NCBI RefSeq assembly: GCF_013280595.1
Contig: NZ_JAAATY010000019.1
Location: forward strand, 1 to 64,000
Source: Kibdelosporangium persicum
GTDB taxonomy: Bacteria; Actinomycetota; Actinomycetes; Mycobacteriales; Pseudonocardiaceae
Length of the DNA: 64,000 nt
Direction of reading: 5' to 3'
Shown here: positions 8,728-18,926 of the stretch, one piece after another
How positions within the stretch are numbered: position 1 is the stretch's first letter
How the letters are laid out: every line of letters starts with the position of its first letter
The notes under the pieces: model-generated
Told to the model about the DNA's origin: nothing
The model's database searches: none
What the model saw: the letters and a program-made list of their open reading frames with translations, nothing else
Made by a program: the position numbers and the translations under genes

Positions 8728-9393
8728 GTGACCCGATCTCCACTATCGCCCACACCCCGCAGCACGATCAAACGCGGCAGGAAACGCGCCGTCACCGATC
8801 GGGCCGCACTGGACGCCGTCCTGGACGCCGGACTGATCTGCCACCTGTCCGTCGTCATCGACGGGTCGCCGGTCGTTCTGCCGACCGGATACGGCCGGGA
8901 CGGCGACACGTTGTACCTCCACGGTTCCACAGGCGCGCTGAGCCTGCGTTCCGCACTGGACAACGAGGTCTGCGTCGCGGTCACGTTGCTCGACGGGATC
9001 GTCTACGCACGTTCGGTGTTCCACTTCTCGGCCAACTACCGGTCGGCGGTCGTGCACGGGCATGCCCGCCTGGTCGAATCCGCCGAAGAACGGCTGCACG
9101 GCCTCAAGGTGCTGACCGAGCACATGGCGCCGGGCTCGTGGAACCACAGCCGCGAACCGAACGCGAAGGAACTGGCGAAGACCGCGGTCCTGGCGCTCTC
9201 CCTGGACGAAGCGGCCCTGAAGGTCCGCACCGGCGGCCCCGGCGACGAACCGGAGGACATCTCCGACAACCTCGCGTGGGCCGGTGTGCTTCCCCTGACC
9301 CAGCAGTGGGGTGCGCCGCAACCCAGCGACGATCTCGCACCGGGCTGGGAGATCCCCGCGCACGTTATGGATAGGTACGCATCTCGCGGGTAG
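8728..9393 (+). CDS. Pyridoxamine 5'-phosphate oxidase-like FMN-binding protein (221 aa)
   Basis: It resembles the NimA/PNPOx-like split-barrel flavoproteins: an N-terminal strand block (LICHLSVVIDGSPVVLPTGYGRDGDTLYLHGS), SALDNEVCVAVTLLDGIVYARS, and a C-terminal half with TEHMAPGSWNHSR. The fold binds FMN or F420; the substrate is not evident. The GTG at 8728 is preferred over a TTG at 8707 because the latter adds residues unlike the family. Its divergence from the MocR regulator suggests a role in B6-related or amine chemistry. Its 3' end overlaps the convergent cysteine dioxygenase gene by 29 bases. Confidence 0.78.
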   Translation: MTRSPLSPTPRSTIKRGRKRAVTDRAALDAVLDAGLICHLSVVIDGSPVVLPTGYGRDGDTLYLHGSTGALSLRSALDNEVCVAVTLLDGIVYARSVFHFSANYRSAVVHGHARLVESAEERLHGLKVLTEHMAPGSWNHSREPNAKELAKTAVLALSLDEAALKVRTGGPGDEPEDISDNLAWAGVLPLTQQWGAPQPSDDLAPGWEIPAHVMDRYASRG

Positions 9394-9790
9394 TGCGGTA
9401 CACGTGAATGCTGACCGCCGGGTCGGCACCGTTGTTCGACACCTGGTGCACGTAGTGCGGCGCGAACACCCGGGACTGTCCCGCCTGCAACTCCAACGTG
9501 GTGTTCGCCCGCATCACCAGCTCGGTCAGGACACCTGAGACGATCGTGAAGGCACCGGTCGCGCTGCCGTGGTCGTGCAGATCGGTGGACTGGCCCGGCA
9601 ACCAGCTCATCAACCAGACCTCGTGGTCGTCGGTGCGCTCCAGCAACGTGAAGAAGCGCTCGACCGGGTCGTAGCGCAAGTGCCTCTTCCAGCGGTCCCG
9701 GTCGAGCGCGAACTCCCGCGCGATCCGGGCGGGGGTCTTCAGCGTGGGGGCGGCGGCAAGCGCGACGGTGTTCTCAGGTACGGCGAACAT
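9365..9790 (-). CDS. Cysteine dioxygenase-family cupin (141 aa)
   Basis: It is likely to oxidise cysteine to cysteine sulfinate with O2 and Fe(II). The cupin metal ligands are probably His72 and His74 of LHDHGS and His115 of APHYVHQ, in family spacing; RYDPVERF and TDDHEVWLMSWLPGQ are typical of the bacterial short form. The ATG at 9790 follows GAGGG. Upstream, a 24-residue leader peptide gene of the type found before actinomycete sulfur genes supports a role in sulfur metabolism. Related short thiol dioxygenases with other substrates cannot be excluded. Confidence 0.85.
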   Translation of the reverse strand: MFAVPENTVALAAAPTLKTPARIAREFALDRDRWKRHLRYDPVERFFTLLERTDDHEVWLMSWLPGQSTDLHDHGSATGAFTIVSGVLTELVMRANTTLELQAGQSRVFAPHYVHQVSNNGADPAVSIHVYRTTREMRTYP

Positions 9791-9833
9791 GGATTTCCCT
9801 CGGAAAACGGCGTGAACGATGACAACGGGCCGA

Positions 9834-9908
9834 TCACCGGGGAAGACACAGCGCGCTCGCGACGAAGCCGAGGTCGATGTGACCCCGTCCGTCAGCCATG
9901 GCGCGCAT
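9834..9908 (-). CDS. Leader peptide upstream of cysteine dioxygenase (24 aa)
   Basis: An ATG at 9908 (or in frame at 9899) opens a 24-codon frame ending in TGA at 9836-9834, 43 bases before the dioxygenase start. Its C-terminal part reads GHIDLGFVASALCLPR, close to the HxDLxRxASALC pattern of the short leader peptides I know upstream of actinomycete sulfur-assimilation genes. It has one Cys codon near the end. No clear ribosome binding site is seen. A regulatory rather than protein function is inferred. Confidence 0.6.
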   Translation of the reverse strand: MRAMADGRGHIDLGFVASALCLPR

Positions 9909-10189
9909 CATGCGGACCAGGAAAGCAGCGAGAGTCAAGTCCGTCAACCCACGTCCATGAAGTGGACCGGTCTGTACCCGATGGGGTGTCCTCGCCGGAC
10001 GGCACGTCCCCAGGACGGCGAATCAGAGATCGGGACGTGGCGTTTCCACGAAGCCGCTCCCTGTCGCCGTCTACATCGGACGTCTCAGCTGTCACTCGTG
10101 TCACAGCTGCCACAGGTGTGATGAACCGACGGCGTGGCGAGATGTTGCCCTAGCCGTGATATCTCGCACATCGGGGTCCGAGTGGACGG
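9909..10189. other. Intergenic region between gpsA and the dioxygenase leader
   Basis: No gene is supported here. An inverted pair CAGCTGT (10086-10092) and ACAGCTG (10103-10109) flanks a GTCAC-rich stretch and may be an operator. A 20-base string at 9983-10002 recurs exactly at 19731-19750, in another non-coding region. Confidence 0.4.
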
Positions 10190-11191
10190 TCAGCGCTCCG
10201 GGCGTACCTTCCGGCCGATCAGCTCCGCGCCCGCTTCCCGTGGGTCGAGTCCGTCGTGGCAGACCCGGTGCACCACTTCGGTGATCGGCATGTCCACGCC
10301 GTGCCGCAGGGCCAGCGCGCGGATGGACGAACAGGACTTCACGCCTTCCGCGACCTGTCCGTGGGTGGCTTCCTGTGCCTCCGCCAACGTCTGGCCGCGG
10401 CCGAGCCGCTCGCCGAAGGTCCGGTTGCGGGACAACGGCGACGAGCACGTCGCGACCAGATCTCCCAGTCCGGCAAGGCCCGCGAAGGTCAGCGGGTCCG
10501 CGCCCAGTGCCATGCCCAGCCGGGACGTCTCGGCCAGGCCCCGGGTGATCAGGGTGGCCAGGGTGTTGCTGCCGAAACCGAGACCCGACGCCATCCCGCA
10601 GGACAGGGCGATCACGTTCTTGCACGCGCCACCGAGTTCACAGCCGATCACGTCGGTGTTCGTGTACGGCCGGAAGTACCCGGTCGTGCTCGCGTGCTGG
10701 AGGTCCACCGCGCGGTCGTGGTCCTCGCAGGCGATCACGGTCGCGGTCGGCTGTTCCCGCGCGATCTCCATGGCCAGGTTCGGTCCGGACACCACCGCGA
10801 CGTGATCCGACGGCACGCCCGCGACTTCCGCGACCACCTCGCTCATCCGCTTGAGCGTGCCCAGTTCCACCCCCTTGGCCAGGCTGACCAGCGTCGCTCC
10901 CGCCGGCAGCCGCCACTGGGACAGGTTGGACCGCAGGCTCTGACTGGGCACGGCCAGCACGACCGCCTCGGCGCCGTCCAGCGCCTCGGCCGCGTCCGAT
11001 GTGGACGTCAGGTTGCCCGGCAGCCGGACCCCGGGCAGGTAGTCGGGGTTCTCGTGCTCCCGGACCACGGCCTCGGCGACTTCCGGGCGACGTGCCCACA
11101 ACACGACGTCCCGGCCGGCGTCGGCCATCACCTTGGCGTAGGTCGTGCCCCACGAACCCGCGCCGAGCACCGCGATCCGCGTCAGCGACAT
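10190..11191 (-). CDS. gpsA: Glycerol-3-phosphate dehydrogenase, NAD(P)+ (333 aa)
   Basis: It reduces dihydroxyacetone phosphate to sn-glycerol 3-phosphate for phospholipid synthesis. The N-terminal Rossmann motif is [12 protein letters not shown] (residues 8-19). [16 protein letters not shown], the catalytic Lys region [12 protein letters not shown] and [20 protein letters not shown] are all present, and length is normal. It starts one base after the plsC stop, so the acyltransferase and its substrate-producing enzyme are translated from one message. The ATG at 11191 is clear. Confidence 0.96.
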   Translation of the reverse strand: MSLTRIAVLGAGSWGTTYAKVMADAGRDVVLWARRPEVAEAVVREHENPDYLPGVRLPGNLTSTSDAAEALDGAEAVVLAVPSQSLRSNLSQWRLPAGATLVSLAKGVELGTLKRMSEVVAEVAGVPSDHVAVVSGPNLAMEIAREQPTATVIACEDHDRAVDLQHASTTGYFRPYTNTDVIGCELGGACKNVIALSCGMASGLGFGSNTLATLITRGLAETSRLGMALGADPLTFAGLAGLGDLVATCSSPLSRNRTFGERLGRGQTLAEAQEATHGQVAEGVKSCSSIRALALRHGVDMPITEVVHRVCHDGLDPREAGAELIGRKVRPER

Positions 11192-11192
11192 C

Positions 11193-11906
11193 TCACTTCC
11201 CCGCCTTCTTGGGGTTGAAGAAACCGGCGGGCGCCTCCTGCCCGCGGATCTCCGCGAGCATCTTCTTCACCTCGTTCATGATCAGCTCGGTGACCCGGAT
11301 CAGCGTGGTGTTGGCGGGCGGGTCCTCGGCGCGGAACTGCGAAAGGTCCACCGGTTCGCCGACGTGGATGGTGACCGTCTTGCGCGGGAAGGGCCGGAAC
11401 GTCTTGGTGTACCCGTTCAGGATGTGGTTGGTGCCCCACCTGGCGACCGGCAGCACCGGTACGTCGTTGGCCAGTGCGAGCCGTGCCACACCGGGGAAGG
11501 ACCGCATCGGCCAGCCCTCCGGGTCCTTGCTGATCGTGCCTTCCGGATAGATGCAGATCAGCTTGCCCTCACGCAGCGCCTTGTTCGCGTCACGCAGGCT
11601 GTCGGCGGCGTTGGCCGTACCCCGGTACACCGGGATGCTGCCCGCGCCGCCGATGATCTTCCCGGCCACCGGGATGCGGAACAGGCTGTCCTTGGCCAGA
11701 AACCGCGGCACCCGCTTGTTGCGGTGCACGAACACCGCGTCGACCACCGGGTCCAGGTGGGAGATGTGGTTGAACACCAGGATCGCGCCGCCGGTGCGCG
11801 GAATACGCTCCTGGCCACGGATCACCTGCCTGGACAACCAGGTGATCGGGTAGAACACCGAAGCGGTGATCTTGACCCAGATCCCGTCCTTCTCACGACG
11901 CGCCAA
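11193..11906 (-). CDS. plsC: 1-acyl-sn-glycerol-3-phosphate acyltransferase (237 aa)
   Basis: It acylates lysophosphatidate to phosphatidate at the membrane. The catalytic NHISHLD (residues 46-52) and the PEGTISK block match the PlsC/AGPAT family, as does the strand [13 protein letters not shown] hydrophobic segment near residues 12-24 may anchor it. TTG at 11906 is chosen because GAGGAGG lies 4 bases upstream; the frame upstream of it has no such site. It is the first gene of the plsC-gpsA pair and is divergent from cofC. Confidence 0.9.
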   Translation of the reverse strand: MARREKDGIWVKITASVFYPITWLSRQVIRGQERIPRTGGAILVFNHISHLDPVVDAVFVHRNKRVPRFLAKDSLFRIPVAGKIIGGAGSIPVYRGTANAADSLRDANKALREGKLICIYPEGTISKDPEGWPMRSFPGVARLALANDVPVLPVARWGTNHILNGYTKTFRPFPRKTVTIHVGEPVDLSQFRAEDPPANTTLIRVTELIMNEVKKMLAEIRGQEAPAGFFNPKKAGK

Positions 11907-11993
11907 GGCTCCTCCTCTGCACAAACGACCACCGGAGTCTAGGACTCACCCGGGTCCGGGCGGTTCATCCGGGTTTTGATGCAGAATCGAACG

Positions 11994-12632
11994 GTGCAGA
12001 CAGATCTCGTCGTGCCTGTGAAAGCCCTGCCGGACGCCAAGTCGCGGCTGCGTGGCGTGGTGCGTCCGGAAGAGCACGCCGAGCTGGTGCTCGCCGTGCT
12101 TGTGGACACAGTCACGGCGGCCGCCGAGGCCGACGGCGTACGCCGCGTACTGGTGGTGAGCTCGGATCCGGCCGTCGCGAGCGTCCTTGCCGCCGAAGGT
12201 TTCGAGTGCGTGCCCGAAGGCCGCTCGCGCGGACTGAACGAGGCGTTGCGGCACGGCGCCGCGTTGTTGCGCCAGTCGGACAGGGCCGGGCAAATAGGCG
12301 CACTCCAGGCGGATCTGCCCGCGCTGCGGTCCACCGACCTGGCCGAGGCCGTGAAAACCGCTGACGGCAGGCGTGCTTTCTGCGCCGACCGGCAGACGAC
12401 CGGCACGACACTGTTGCTCTCCGCCGCGGGCGGGCCACTCGACCCCCGGTTCGGCGTCGGTTCGGCCCGGGCGCACGCGGCTTCGGGCGCGATCGCGCTC
12501 ACCGAGAGCTGGCCGTCACTGCGGTGCGACGTCGACACCGCCGAAGACCTCGCCGTCGCCCGTGATCTGGGTCTCGGCCGGCGAAGCGCCGAGCTGCTGT
12601 GCGCGATGGCCGCCTGCCCGATCGACTGTTAA
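11994..12632 (+). CDS. cofC: CofC/FbiD nucleotidyltransferase for coenzyme F420 (about 212 aa)
   Basis: The family transfers GMP from GTP to phosphoenolpyruvate or 2-phospholactate in F420 synthesis. Seen are the N-terminal LVVPVKALPDAKSRL (GTP loop), RVLVVSSDPAV, LQADLPAL and a C-terminal CDVDTAEDLAVA, as in FbiD. The Rv2983 orthologue lies at the same place, between gpsA and ppk1. The GTG at 11994 is preferred: CAGAAT at 11981-11986 could be a -10 with the transcript starting at the codon. ATG 11979 and TTG 11976 are in-frame alternatives. Confidence 0.88.
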   Translation: MQTDLVVPVKALPDAKSRLRGVVRPEEHAELVLAVLVDTVTAAAEADGVRRVLVVSSDPAVASVLAAEGFECVPEGRSRGLNEALRHGAALLRQSDRAGQIGALQADLPALRSTDLAEAVKTADGRRAFCADRQTTGTTLLLSAAGGPLDPRFGVGSARAHAASGAIALTESWPSLRCDVDTAEDLAVARDLGLGRRSAELLCAMAACPIDC

Positions 12633-12688
12633 CCACCTTGTCCATACAGAGACAAGCACTTCGGTGATAAGTGCTGGACAATGACGCT

Positions 12689-14869
12689 GTGAGCACCGAA
12701 AGCAGTGACCAGCCGACCGCGCCACCGCCCCCGGCCCAACCGGCCACCCCCCGGCCGGAACGCAGTGTCCCGTCCGCACCGCCCGCGGCGACGACCGCGG
12801 CGGCGGCCGCCGACAGCCTGCCCGACGACCGGTACTTCAACCGGGAACTGTCCTGGTTGGACTTCAATGCCCGGGTGCTGGCGCTGGCCGAGGACGAGTC
12901 CCAGCCGCTGCTGGAGCGGGCGAAGTTCCTGGCCATCTTCGCGTCGAACCTCGACGAGTTCTACATGGTGCGGGTCGCCGGGCTGAAACGCCGCAGGGAG
13001 ACCGGCCTTTCGGTGCGCAGCGCGGACGGGCTGACCCCGCGCGAGCAACTGGCCTACATCGCCAAACGCAACCAGGAACTCGTCGAGCAGCACTCGATGG
13101 CGTTCGAACAGCGGGTCCGCCCGGAGCTGGCCGCGCGCGGCATCCGGATCGTGCGCTGGGCCGAGCTCGCCGAAGAGGACAAGCACCGGCTGCACGTCTA
13201 CTTCACCGACCAGGTCTTCCCGGTGCTGACGCCGCTCGCGGTCGACCCGGCGCACCCGTTCCCCTACATCTCCGGGCTCTCGCTGAACCTGGCGGTCACC
13301 GTCCGGGACCCGGAGGCGGGCACCGAGCGCTTCGCACGCGTCAAGGTGCCGGACAACGTGCCGCGGCTGTTGCAGGTGCAGTCCAATGGAGACGAATGGA
13401 GTGCCACGTTCCTGCCACTGGAGGACCTGATCGGGGCCCATCTCGGTGAGTTGTTCACCGGAATGGAAGTCACCGAGGTGCACGAGTTCCGGGTGACCCG
13501 CAACGCGGACCTGGAGGTCGAGGAGGACCGCGACGAGGACCTGTTGCTCGCGCTGGAACGCGAGCTGGCGCAGCGCCGGTTCGGCCCGCCGGTGCGGCTG
13601 GAGATCGCCAGCGACATGAGCGAGCACATGCAGGAGCTGCTGCTGCGCGAGCTCGAGGTGGCGCCCAACGACGTCGTGGTCATCAACGGGCTGCTGGACT
13701 TGTCGTGCCTCTGGCAGTTGCATGCCGTGGACCGCAAGGACCTCAAGGACAAGCCGTTCGTGCCCGCGACACACCCCGCGTTCGCCGAACACGAGACGCC
13801 CAAGAGCGTGTTCGCGACGCTGCGGGAAGGCGACGTGCTGGTACACCACCCGTACGACTCGTTCTCCACGAGTGTGCAACGTTTCATCGAGCAGGCGGCC
13901 AGCGACCCGCACGTGCTCGCGATCAAACAGACCCTGTACCGCACATCGGGTGATTCGCCCATTGTGGACGCGCTGATCGACGCGGCCGAGGCGGGCAAGC
14001 AGGTCGTCGCGTTGGTGGAGATCAAGGCCCGGTTCGACGAGCAGGCGAACATCAAGTGGGCCAGGGCGCTGGAGAAGGCGGGCGTGCACGTGGTCTACGG
14101 CCTCGTCGGGCTCAAGACGCACTGCAAGACGTCACTCGTGGTGCGCCAGGAGGGTTCCACGATCCGCCGTTACTGCCACATCGGCACCGGCAACTACAAC
14201 CCGAAGACCGCGCGGTTGTACGAGGACATCGGCCTGCTCACGGCCGACTCCTCGATCGGCGCGGACCTCACCGACCTGTTCAACGTGCTGACCGGATACG
14301 CACGACAGGACACGTACCGCAGCATCCTCGTGGCACCGTACGGAATCCGGCGCGGAATCATCGAGCGGATCGAACAGGAGATCGAATTCGCCCGCACCGG
14401 CAAGCCCGGCGGGATCCGGATCAAGGTGAACTCGTTGGTGGACGAGCAGGTCATCGACGCGCTGTACCGGGCTTCCCAGGCCGGGGTGCGGGTCGACGTG
14501 GTGGTGCGGGGAATCTGCGCGCTCAAGCCGGGTGTGCCCGGACTGAGCGAGAACATCTCGGTGCGCTCGATCCTCGGCCGGTTCCTCGAGCACTCCCGGG
14601 TGTTCCACTTCGCCGGACTGGGCGAGCACTGGATCGGCAGCGCGGACATGATGCACCGCAATCTCGACCGCCGCGTCGAAGTCCAGGTCCCGGTCCGCAA
14701 TCCGCGCCTGGTAAAACAATTGGACGCCATGTTCGCCTCGGCACTCGACCCGGGCACCCGGTGCTGGGTGTTGCAGCCGGACGGCGAATGGGAACCCGCA
14801 CCGGAAGGCACCGAACAGGTCCGGGACCACCAAGGGGAAATGATCGTCCTGCACGGCGCCCAAGGCTGA
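12689..14869 (+). CDS. ppk1: Polyphosphate kinase 1 (726 aa)
   Basis: It makes inorganic polyphosphate from ATP and reverses the reaction. The N-terminal domain carries [16 protein letters not shown]; the catalytic His is in the CHIGTGNYN motif (His497). A second conserved part, [15 protein letters not shown], closes the phospholipase-D-like domains. A Pro/Ala-rich N-terminal tail of about 45 residues is extra. GTG at 12689 is favoured because GACAAT (12677-12682) ends 6 bases before it, suggesting a leaderless message; GTG 12671 is the alternative. An inverted CTTGTC/GACAAG lies just upstream. mutT1 follows after 10 bases. Confidence 0.95.
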   Translation: MSTESSDQPTAPPPPAQPATPRPERSVPSAPPAATTAAAAADSLPDDRYFNRELSWLDFNARVLALAEDESQPLLERAKFLAIFASNLDEFYMVRVAGLKRRRETGLSVRSADGLTPREQLAYIAKRNQELVEQHSMAFEQRVRPELAARGIRIVRWAELAEEDKHRLHVYFTDQVFPVLTPLAVDPAHPFPYISGLSLNLAVTVRDPEAGTERFARVKVPDNVPRLLQVQSNGDEWSATFLPLEDLIGAHLGELFTGMEVTEVHEFRVTRNADLEVEEDRDEDLLLALERELAQRRFGPPVRLEIASDMSEHMQELLLRELEVAPNDVVVINGLLDLSCLWQLHAVDRKDLKDKPFVPATHPAFAEHETPKSVFATLREGDVLVHHPYDSFSTSVQRFIEQAASDPHVLAIKQTLYRTSGDSPIVDALIDAAEAGKQVVALVEIKARFDEQANIKWARALEKAGVHVVYGLVGLKTHCKTSLVVRQEGSTIRRYCHIGTGNYNPKTARLYEDIGLLTADSSIGADLTDLFNVLTGYARQDTYRSILVAPYGIRRGIIERIEQEIEFARTGKPGGIRIKVNSLVDEQVIDALYRASQAGVRVDVVVRGICALKPGVPGLSENISVRSILGRFLEHSRVFHFAGLGEHWIGSADMMHRNLDRRVEVQVPVRNPRLVKQLDAMFASALDPGTRCWVLQPDGEWEPAPEGTEQVRDHQGEMIVLHGAQG

Positions 14870-14879
14870 GTAGCGCCAA

Positions 14880-15764
14880 GTGTCACCCAGGTCTATCGCG
14901 GCGGCCGGTGCGGTCGCGTGGCGCGACGGGACGGTCGCCGTGGTGCACCGTCCCCGCTACGACGACTGGACGCTGCCGAAGGGGAAGGTCGACGCGGGCG
15001 AAACCGTGCCGCACGCGGCGGTTCGCGAACTGGCGGAGGAGACCGGGTTCCGGGTGGTTCTCGGCCGGCACCTGAACACCGTTCGCTATCCGGTGCGTGG
15101 CGCGGCCAAACGCGTCGACTACTTCGCCGCGCGGGCGGTCGGCGGCGCCTTCGAACCCAACGACGAAGTCGACGAACTGCGCTGGCTGCCAGTGGAGCAG
15201 GCCAGGGAAATCCTGACTTATCCACAGGATGCCGACGTGCTCGCCGAGTTCGCCAGGCTGCCACCGGCAACCACGACGGTGCTGCTCGTACGGCATGCGA
15301 AAGCGGGGAAGCGGGGCGCGTGGAAGGGCCCGGATTCCCAGCGCCCGCTGTCGCCCGCCGGTCTGCGGCAGGCGGCGGCGTTGCGTGAGTTCCTGCCCCT
15401 GTTCGGAGCGGCCCGAATGTATTCGGCGCCGCCCGAGCGGTGTGTGCAGACGATTGCGGGACTGGCCCAAGATCTCGGTAGGACGGTCCGGATCGAGCCC
15501 GTGTTAGGCGAACAGGAGTATTCGGACCGGCCCGGGCGCGGCATGCGCAGGCTGCGGGAAATCGCCGCCGAAACGGGTGTCCCGGTGGTCAGCAGCCAGG
15601 GTGGGGTGATCCCCGGCCTGATCTCCGCGTGCGCCAAGGAATCAGGCCTTGACCTGCCCGAAGTCCGCGCGAAGAAGGGCAGTCTGTGGGTGCTGACCTT
15701 CGTCCACCCGGGACTTCGTCTGGTCGCGGCCGATTACTATCCCAGCCCGCTCCCCAAACCCTGA
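14880..15764 (+). CDS. mutT1: MutT1-type Nudix hydrolase fused to a histidine phosphatase (294 aa)
   Basis: Residues 1-135 form a Nudix domain: the box begins GKVDAGE and ends RELAEETGF with full REXXEE spacing. Residues from about 140 form an RHxx-type phosphatase domain with LLVRHAKAGKRG and a second SQGGVIPGL where canonical enzymes often have His. The mycobacterial orthologue MutT1 (Rv2985) hydrolyses 8-oxo-dGTP and diadenosine polyphosphates. The GTG at 14880 lies 10 bases after ppk1, as in mycobacteria, so both are probably one operon. The changed second motif may limit phosphatase activity. Confidence 0.9.
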   Translation: MSPRSIAAAGAVAWRDGTVAVVHRPRYDDWTLPKGKVDAGETVPHAAVRELAEETGFRVVLGRHLNTVRYPVRGAAKRVDYFAARAVGGAFEPNDEVDELRWLPVEQAREILTYPQDADVLAEFARLPPATTTVLLVRHAKAGKRGAWKGPDSQRPLSPAGLRQAAALREFLPLFGAARMYSAPPERCVQTIAGLAQDLGRTVRIEPVLGEQEYSDRPGRGMRRLREIAAETGVPVVSSQGGVIPGLISACAKESGLDLPEVRAKKGSLWVLTFVHPGLRLVAADYYPSPLPKP

Positions 15765-15996
15765 AACAGTGTCCGGCATTTCCGCGCGACGCGGCGGTGC
15801 GGCGAATGTGGCGTCCGGTGAACCGGAGAGAGAGCGGTACCCCGGGAAGTCGCCTTGGGGCGTCCCAAACCGCCGCCCGGCCCCAATGTGGCCGCGGCGG
15901 CATCTGATGATCCTCATGGCACCGTGACGGCCGCTGACAGCGCCGTAGAGGCGCCGGGTGTGACCAGGTGACCAGGGACGCCTTCCAGCGCACAAC

Positions 15997-16044
15997 AAAG
16001 CCGTGAGGGCCACCCAGGCGTCCCCGGGCGGCCCTCACGGCTTT
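15997..16044. terminator. Terminator between mutT1 and hup
   Basis: Perfect 15-base arms (15997-16011 and 16030-16044) with an 18-base loop lie 12 bases after the hup stop. The outer AAA/TTT gives a short U-tract in either direction. Confidence 0.85.
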
Positions 16045-16055
16045 GGAGCTGCTGC

Positions 16056-16631
16056 TTACTTCTTGCGAGTCGACGGCTTCTTCGCGGCGGCGGCGGAGGT
16101 CTTCTTCGCCGTGGCCTTCGCGGTCGTCTTGGCAGCGGCAGGCTTCGCAGCGGCACGACGCGTGGTCGTGGTCTTCGCTGCCGCCGGCTTCGCGGCCGTC
16201 TTCGAAGCGGTCGTCTTGGCGGCGGCCGTCTTCCGGCCGGTCGACGCGGCGGCCGTCTTCCGGGTCGTCGAAGCGGTGCTGCGAGTGGCAGCGGCACGCG
16301 TGGTGGTGCCGGTGCTGCGCGAGGCGGCCGACTTGGCGGCGACCTTCGGCAGCTTCTTCGCGCCGCTCACAACCTCTTTGAAGCCGGTGCCCGGGCGGAA
16401 CGCGGGCACGTTGGTCTTCTTGACCTTCACGGTCTCACCGGTGCGCGGGTTGCGCGCGGTGCGGGCCGCGCGGGCGCGCTTCTCGAAAACACCGAAGCCG
16501 GTGATGTTGACCTTCTCGCCCTTGTTGACCGTCCGAACGATCACGTCGACGAGACCGTCGACCGCAGCGCCTGCGGTCTTCTTGTCGCCCAGGCGTTCCG
16601 TGAGCGCCTCGATGAGCTGGGCCTTGTTCAC
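16056..16631 (-). CDS. hup: Histone-like HU protein with Lys/Ala-rich tail (191 aa)
   Basis: Residues 1-90 are an HU fold ([51 protein letters not shown]). About 95 residues of Lys, Ala and Thr repeats ([13 protein letters not shown]) follow, the actinomycete HupB arrangement known from mycobacteria. It compacts the nucleoid, and the tail resembles eukaryotic histone H1. The GTG at 16631 has GGAGG 8 bases upstream; the longer frame to 16733 lacks support. The 165 bases before it are AT-richer than the surroundings (around 16730-16760), fitting the promoter. Confidence 0.95.
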   Translation of the reverse strand: MNKAQLIEALTERLGDKKTAGAAVDGLVDVIVRTVNKGEKVNITGFGVFEKRARAARTARNPRTGETVKVKKTNVPAFRPGTGFKEVVSGAKKLPKVAAKSAASRSTGTTTRAAATRSTASTTRKTAAASTGRKTAAAKTTASKTAAKPAAAKTTTTRRAAAKPAAAKTTAKATAKKTSAAAAKKPSTRKK

Positions 16632-16796
16632 CCTTCTGTCCTCCACTATGACCACATGACGGTTACGGCCTTTCGCGGCCGACTTCTCGCCACCATATGC
16701 CGAAAAGCGCGCGACCACCACGCGCCACGCCATATTTTTGCTTATGAGTTTTGCGATCCGCCCATCGGGGTGACATTTGGGCCCGGAAACAGCCCG

Positions 16797-17390
16797 TCAG
16801 GCAAGGGTTGTGGCGGGCTTCCAGACCGGCCGCGAAGCCTCGAACGAATCGATCGCGTCGGCGTGTCGAAGAGTCAGCGCGATGTCGTCCAAGCCTTCCA
16901 AGAGGCGCCAACGGGTGTAGTCGTCGATGCCGAACGGCGCGGTGAAGTCCTTCGCTGTGACAAGCCTTTCCCGCAGGTCGACGGTCACTTCGGTGCCCGG
17001 CTCGGTCTCCAGCAACTTCCACAACTGCTCGACGTCGTGCTGTTCGCACTGTGCCGCCAGCAGTCCCTGCTTGCCCGCGTTGCCGCGGAAGATGTCGGCG
17101 AACCGGGACGAGACGACGGCGCGGAAGCCGTAGTTGGACAGCGCCCAGACGGCGTGCTCGCGTGACGAGCCGGTGCCGAAGTCCGGTCCGGCGACCAGGA
17201 CGCTGCCGTGGCGGTACGGCTCCTGGTTGAGCACGAACTGCTCGTCCTGCCGCCAGGCGGCGAACAGGCCGTCCTCGAAACCGGTCTTGCTGACCCGCTT
17301 GAGGTAGACGGCCGGGATGATCTGGTCCGTGTCCACGTTGGACCTGCGCAGGGGTACGCCGACCCCGGTGTGCTTGGTGAAAGGTTCCAT
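16797..17390 (-). CDS. leuD: 3-isopropylmalate dehydratase small subunit (197 aa)
   Basis: It is the swivel domain that completes the isopropylmalate isomerase with LeuC, in leucine synthesis and also for citramalate in the CimA pathway. The substrate loop [21 protein letters not shown] and the block [15 protein letters not shown] are diagnostic. The ATG at 17390 is clear. It lies 18 bases after leuC and shares its transcript; the order leuC-leuD-hup is typical for the group. Confidence 0.96.
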   Translation of the reverse strand: MEPFTKHTGVGVPLRRSNVDTDQIIPAVYLKRVSKTGFEDGLFAAWRQDEQFVLNQEPYRHGSVLVAGPDFGTGSSREHAVWALSNYGFRAVVSSRFADIFRGNAGKQGLLAAQCEQHDVEQLWKLLETEPGTEVTVDLRERLVTAKDFTAPFGIDDYTRWRLLEGLDDIALTLRHADAIDSFEASRPVWKPATTLA

Positions 17391-17408
17391 GACGTGCTTC
17401 TTCTTCTC

Positions 17409-18845
17409 TCAGTCCAGGTCTGCTGCGGTGGTGCCCGACCCCGCCGGCAGGTCTTCGGGCGACGACAGGGTTCCGCGGACGGCGGTCGCGGCGGCGACGA
17501 GCGGCGAGACCAGGTGCGTGCGCCCGCCCTTGCCCTGCCTGCCCTCAAAGTTGCGATTTGATGTCGATGCGCTGCGCTCGCCGGGCTTGAGCTGGTCCGG
17601 GTTCATGCCAAGGCACATCGAGCACCCGGCGGACCGCCACTCGGCGCCGGCGGACAGGAAGACCTCGTGCAGTCCCTCGGACTCGGCGGCTTCCCGGACG
17701 CGCATCGAACCGGGGACGACGAGCATCCGTACCCCGCTGGCGACCTTGCGCCCGCGCAGCACGTCCGCGGCGGCCCGCAGGTCCTCGATCCGGCCGTTGG
17801 TGCACGAACCGAGGAAGACGGTGTCGACATGGATCTCGCGCAGCGGGGTACCCGGTTCGAGGTCCATGTAGGACAGGGCCTTCTCGGCCGCGGAGCGCTC
17901 GTTCTCGTCGGCGATCTGTTCCGGGTCAGGAACCTTTTCAGACAACGGCAGGCCCTGGCCGGGGTTGGTGCCCCACGTCACGTACGGCGTGAGCTGGTCC
18001 GCGTCGAGGTGCACTTCGTGGTCGAAGACGGCGTCATCGTCCGTACGCAGTTGCTTCCACGCCTCCACCGCGGCGTCCCAGTCGGCGCCCCGCGGGGCGT
18101 GCTTGCGCCCCTTCAGGTATGCGAACGTCGTCTCGTCCGGAGCGATGAGACCGGCGCGGGCGCCCGCTTCGATGGACATGTTGCAGATGGTCATCCGCGC
18201 TTCCATGGACAGCGCTTCGATGGCGCTGCCGCGGTATTCCAATACATATCCCTGCCCGCCACCGGTTCCGATCTTCGCGATGACGGCGAGGATGATGTCC
18301 TTGGCGGTCACGCCGGGGCGCAACGAGCCGGAGACGTTGATCGCCATGGTCTTGAAGGGCCTGAGCGGAAGCGTCTGCGTGGCGAGGACGTGCTCGACCT
18401 CGGAAGTGCCGATGCCGAACGCCATCGCGCCGAACGCGCCGTGCGTGGAGGTGTGACTGTCGCCGCACACCACGGTCATGCCGGGCTGGGTGAGACCGAG
18501 CTGCGGGCCGATCACGTGCACGATGCCCTGCTCGTCGTGCCCCATCTGGTAGAGCGGGACGCCGAACTCGGCACAGTTCTTGCGAAGCGTCTCGACCTGG
18601 GTACGGGACACCGGATCGGCGATCGGCAACTGGATGTCGACCGTGGGGACGTTGTGATCCTCGGTCGCCACAGTGAGATCGGTGCGGCGGACCCTGCGGC
18701 CGGCCTGACGCAGCCCGTCGAACGCCTGCGGACTGGTCACTTCGTGTACGAGGTGCAAGTCGATGTAGAGCAGATCAGGCTCATCGCCATCGCCTCGCCG
18801 TACGACATGTGAGTTCCACACTTTCTCAGCGAGCGTGTGGCCCAT
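17409..18845 (-). CDS. leuC: 3-isopropylmalate dehydratase large subunit (478 aa)
   Basis: This aconitase-like 4Fe-4S subunit isomerises 2- to 3-isopropylmalate. It carries cluster Cys residues in FLGSCTNGR and the CSMCLGMN block. [32 protein letters not shown] is present in full in the middle. The ATG at 18845 has GGAGG two bases upstream within GGAGGAGCG; an extended frame to 19079 would run through the divergent regulator and is rejected. The 81-base divergent gap holds the regulator's promoter and likely operator. Confidence 0.96.
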   Translation of the reverse strand: MGHTLAEKVWNSHVVRRGDGDEPDLLYIDLHLVHEVTSPQAFDGLRQAGRRVRRTDLTVATEDHNVPTVDIQLPIADPVSRTQVETLRKNCAEFGVPLYQMGHDEQGIVHVIGPQLGLTQPGMTVVCGDSHTSTHGAFGAMAFGIGTSEVEHVLATQTLPLRPFKTMAINVSGSLRPGVTAKDIILAVIAKIGTGGGQGYVLEYRGSAIEALSMEARMTICNMSIEAGARAGLIAPDETTFAYLKGRKHAPRGADWDAAVEAWKQLRTDDDAVFDHEVHLDADQLTPYVTWGTNPGQGLPLSEKVPDPEQIADENERSAAEKALSYMDLEPGTPLREIHVDTVFLGSCTNGRIEDLRAAADVLRGRKVASGVRMLVVPGSMRVREAAESEGLHEVFLSAGAEWRSAGCSMCLGMNPDQLKPGERSASTSNRNFEGRQGKGGRTHLVSPLVAAATAVRGTLSSPEDLPAGSGTTAADLD

Positions 18846-18879
18846 CGCTCCTCCAACTCCAACGCGATTTCGTGGTGGG

Positions 18880-18920
18880 TTCCCAGATCCTGGACATCTC
18901 AGATATCGGGAAGTTAGTAT
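18880..18920 (+). promoter_or_regulatory. Promoter and probable operator between leuC and the IclR gene
   Basis: TGGACA (18891-18896) and TAGTAT (18915-18920) are 18 bases apart, and TAGTAT ends 6 bases before the GTG at 18927, so the regulator message is probably leaderless. TTCCCAGATC (18880-18889) is mirrored by GATATCGGGAA (18902-18912), an imperfect dyad overlapping this promoter and able to serve leuCD as well. Confidence 0.6.
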
Positions 18921-18926
18921 CGTTGT

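Noticed and set aside
16056-16350. Repeated GCC/AAG stretch as a tandem repeat element
   Set aside because: It encodes the Lys/Ala tail normal for actinomycete HU proteins.
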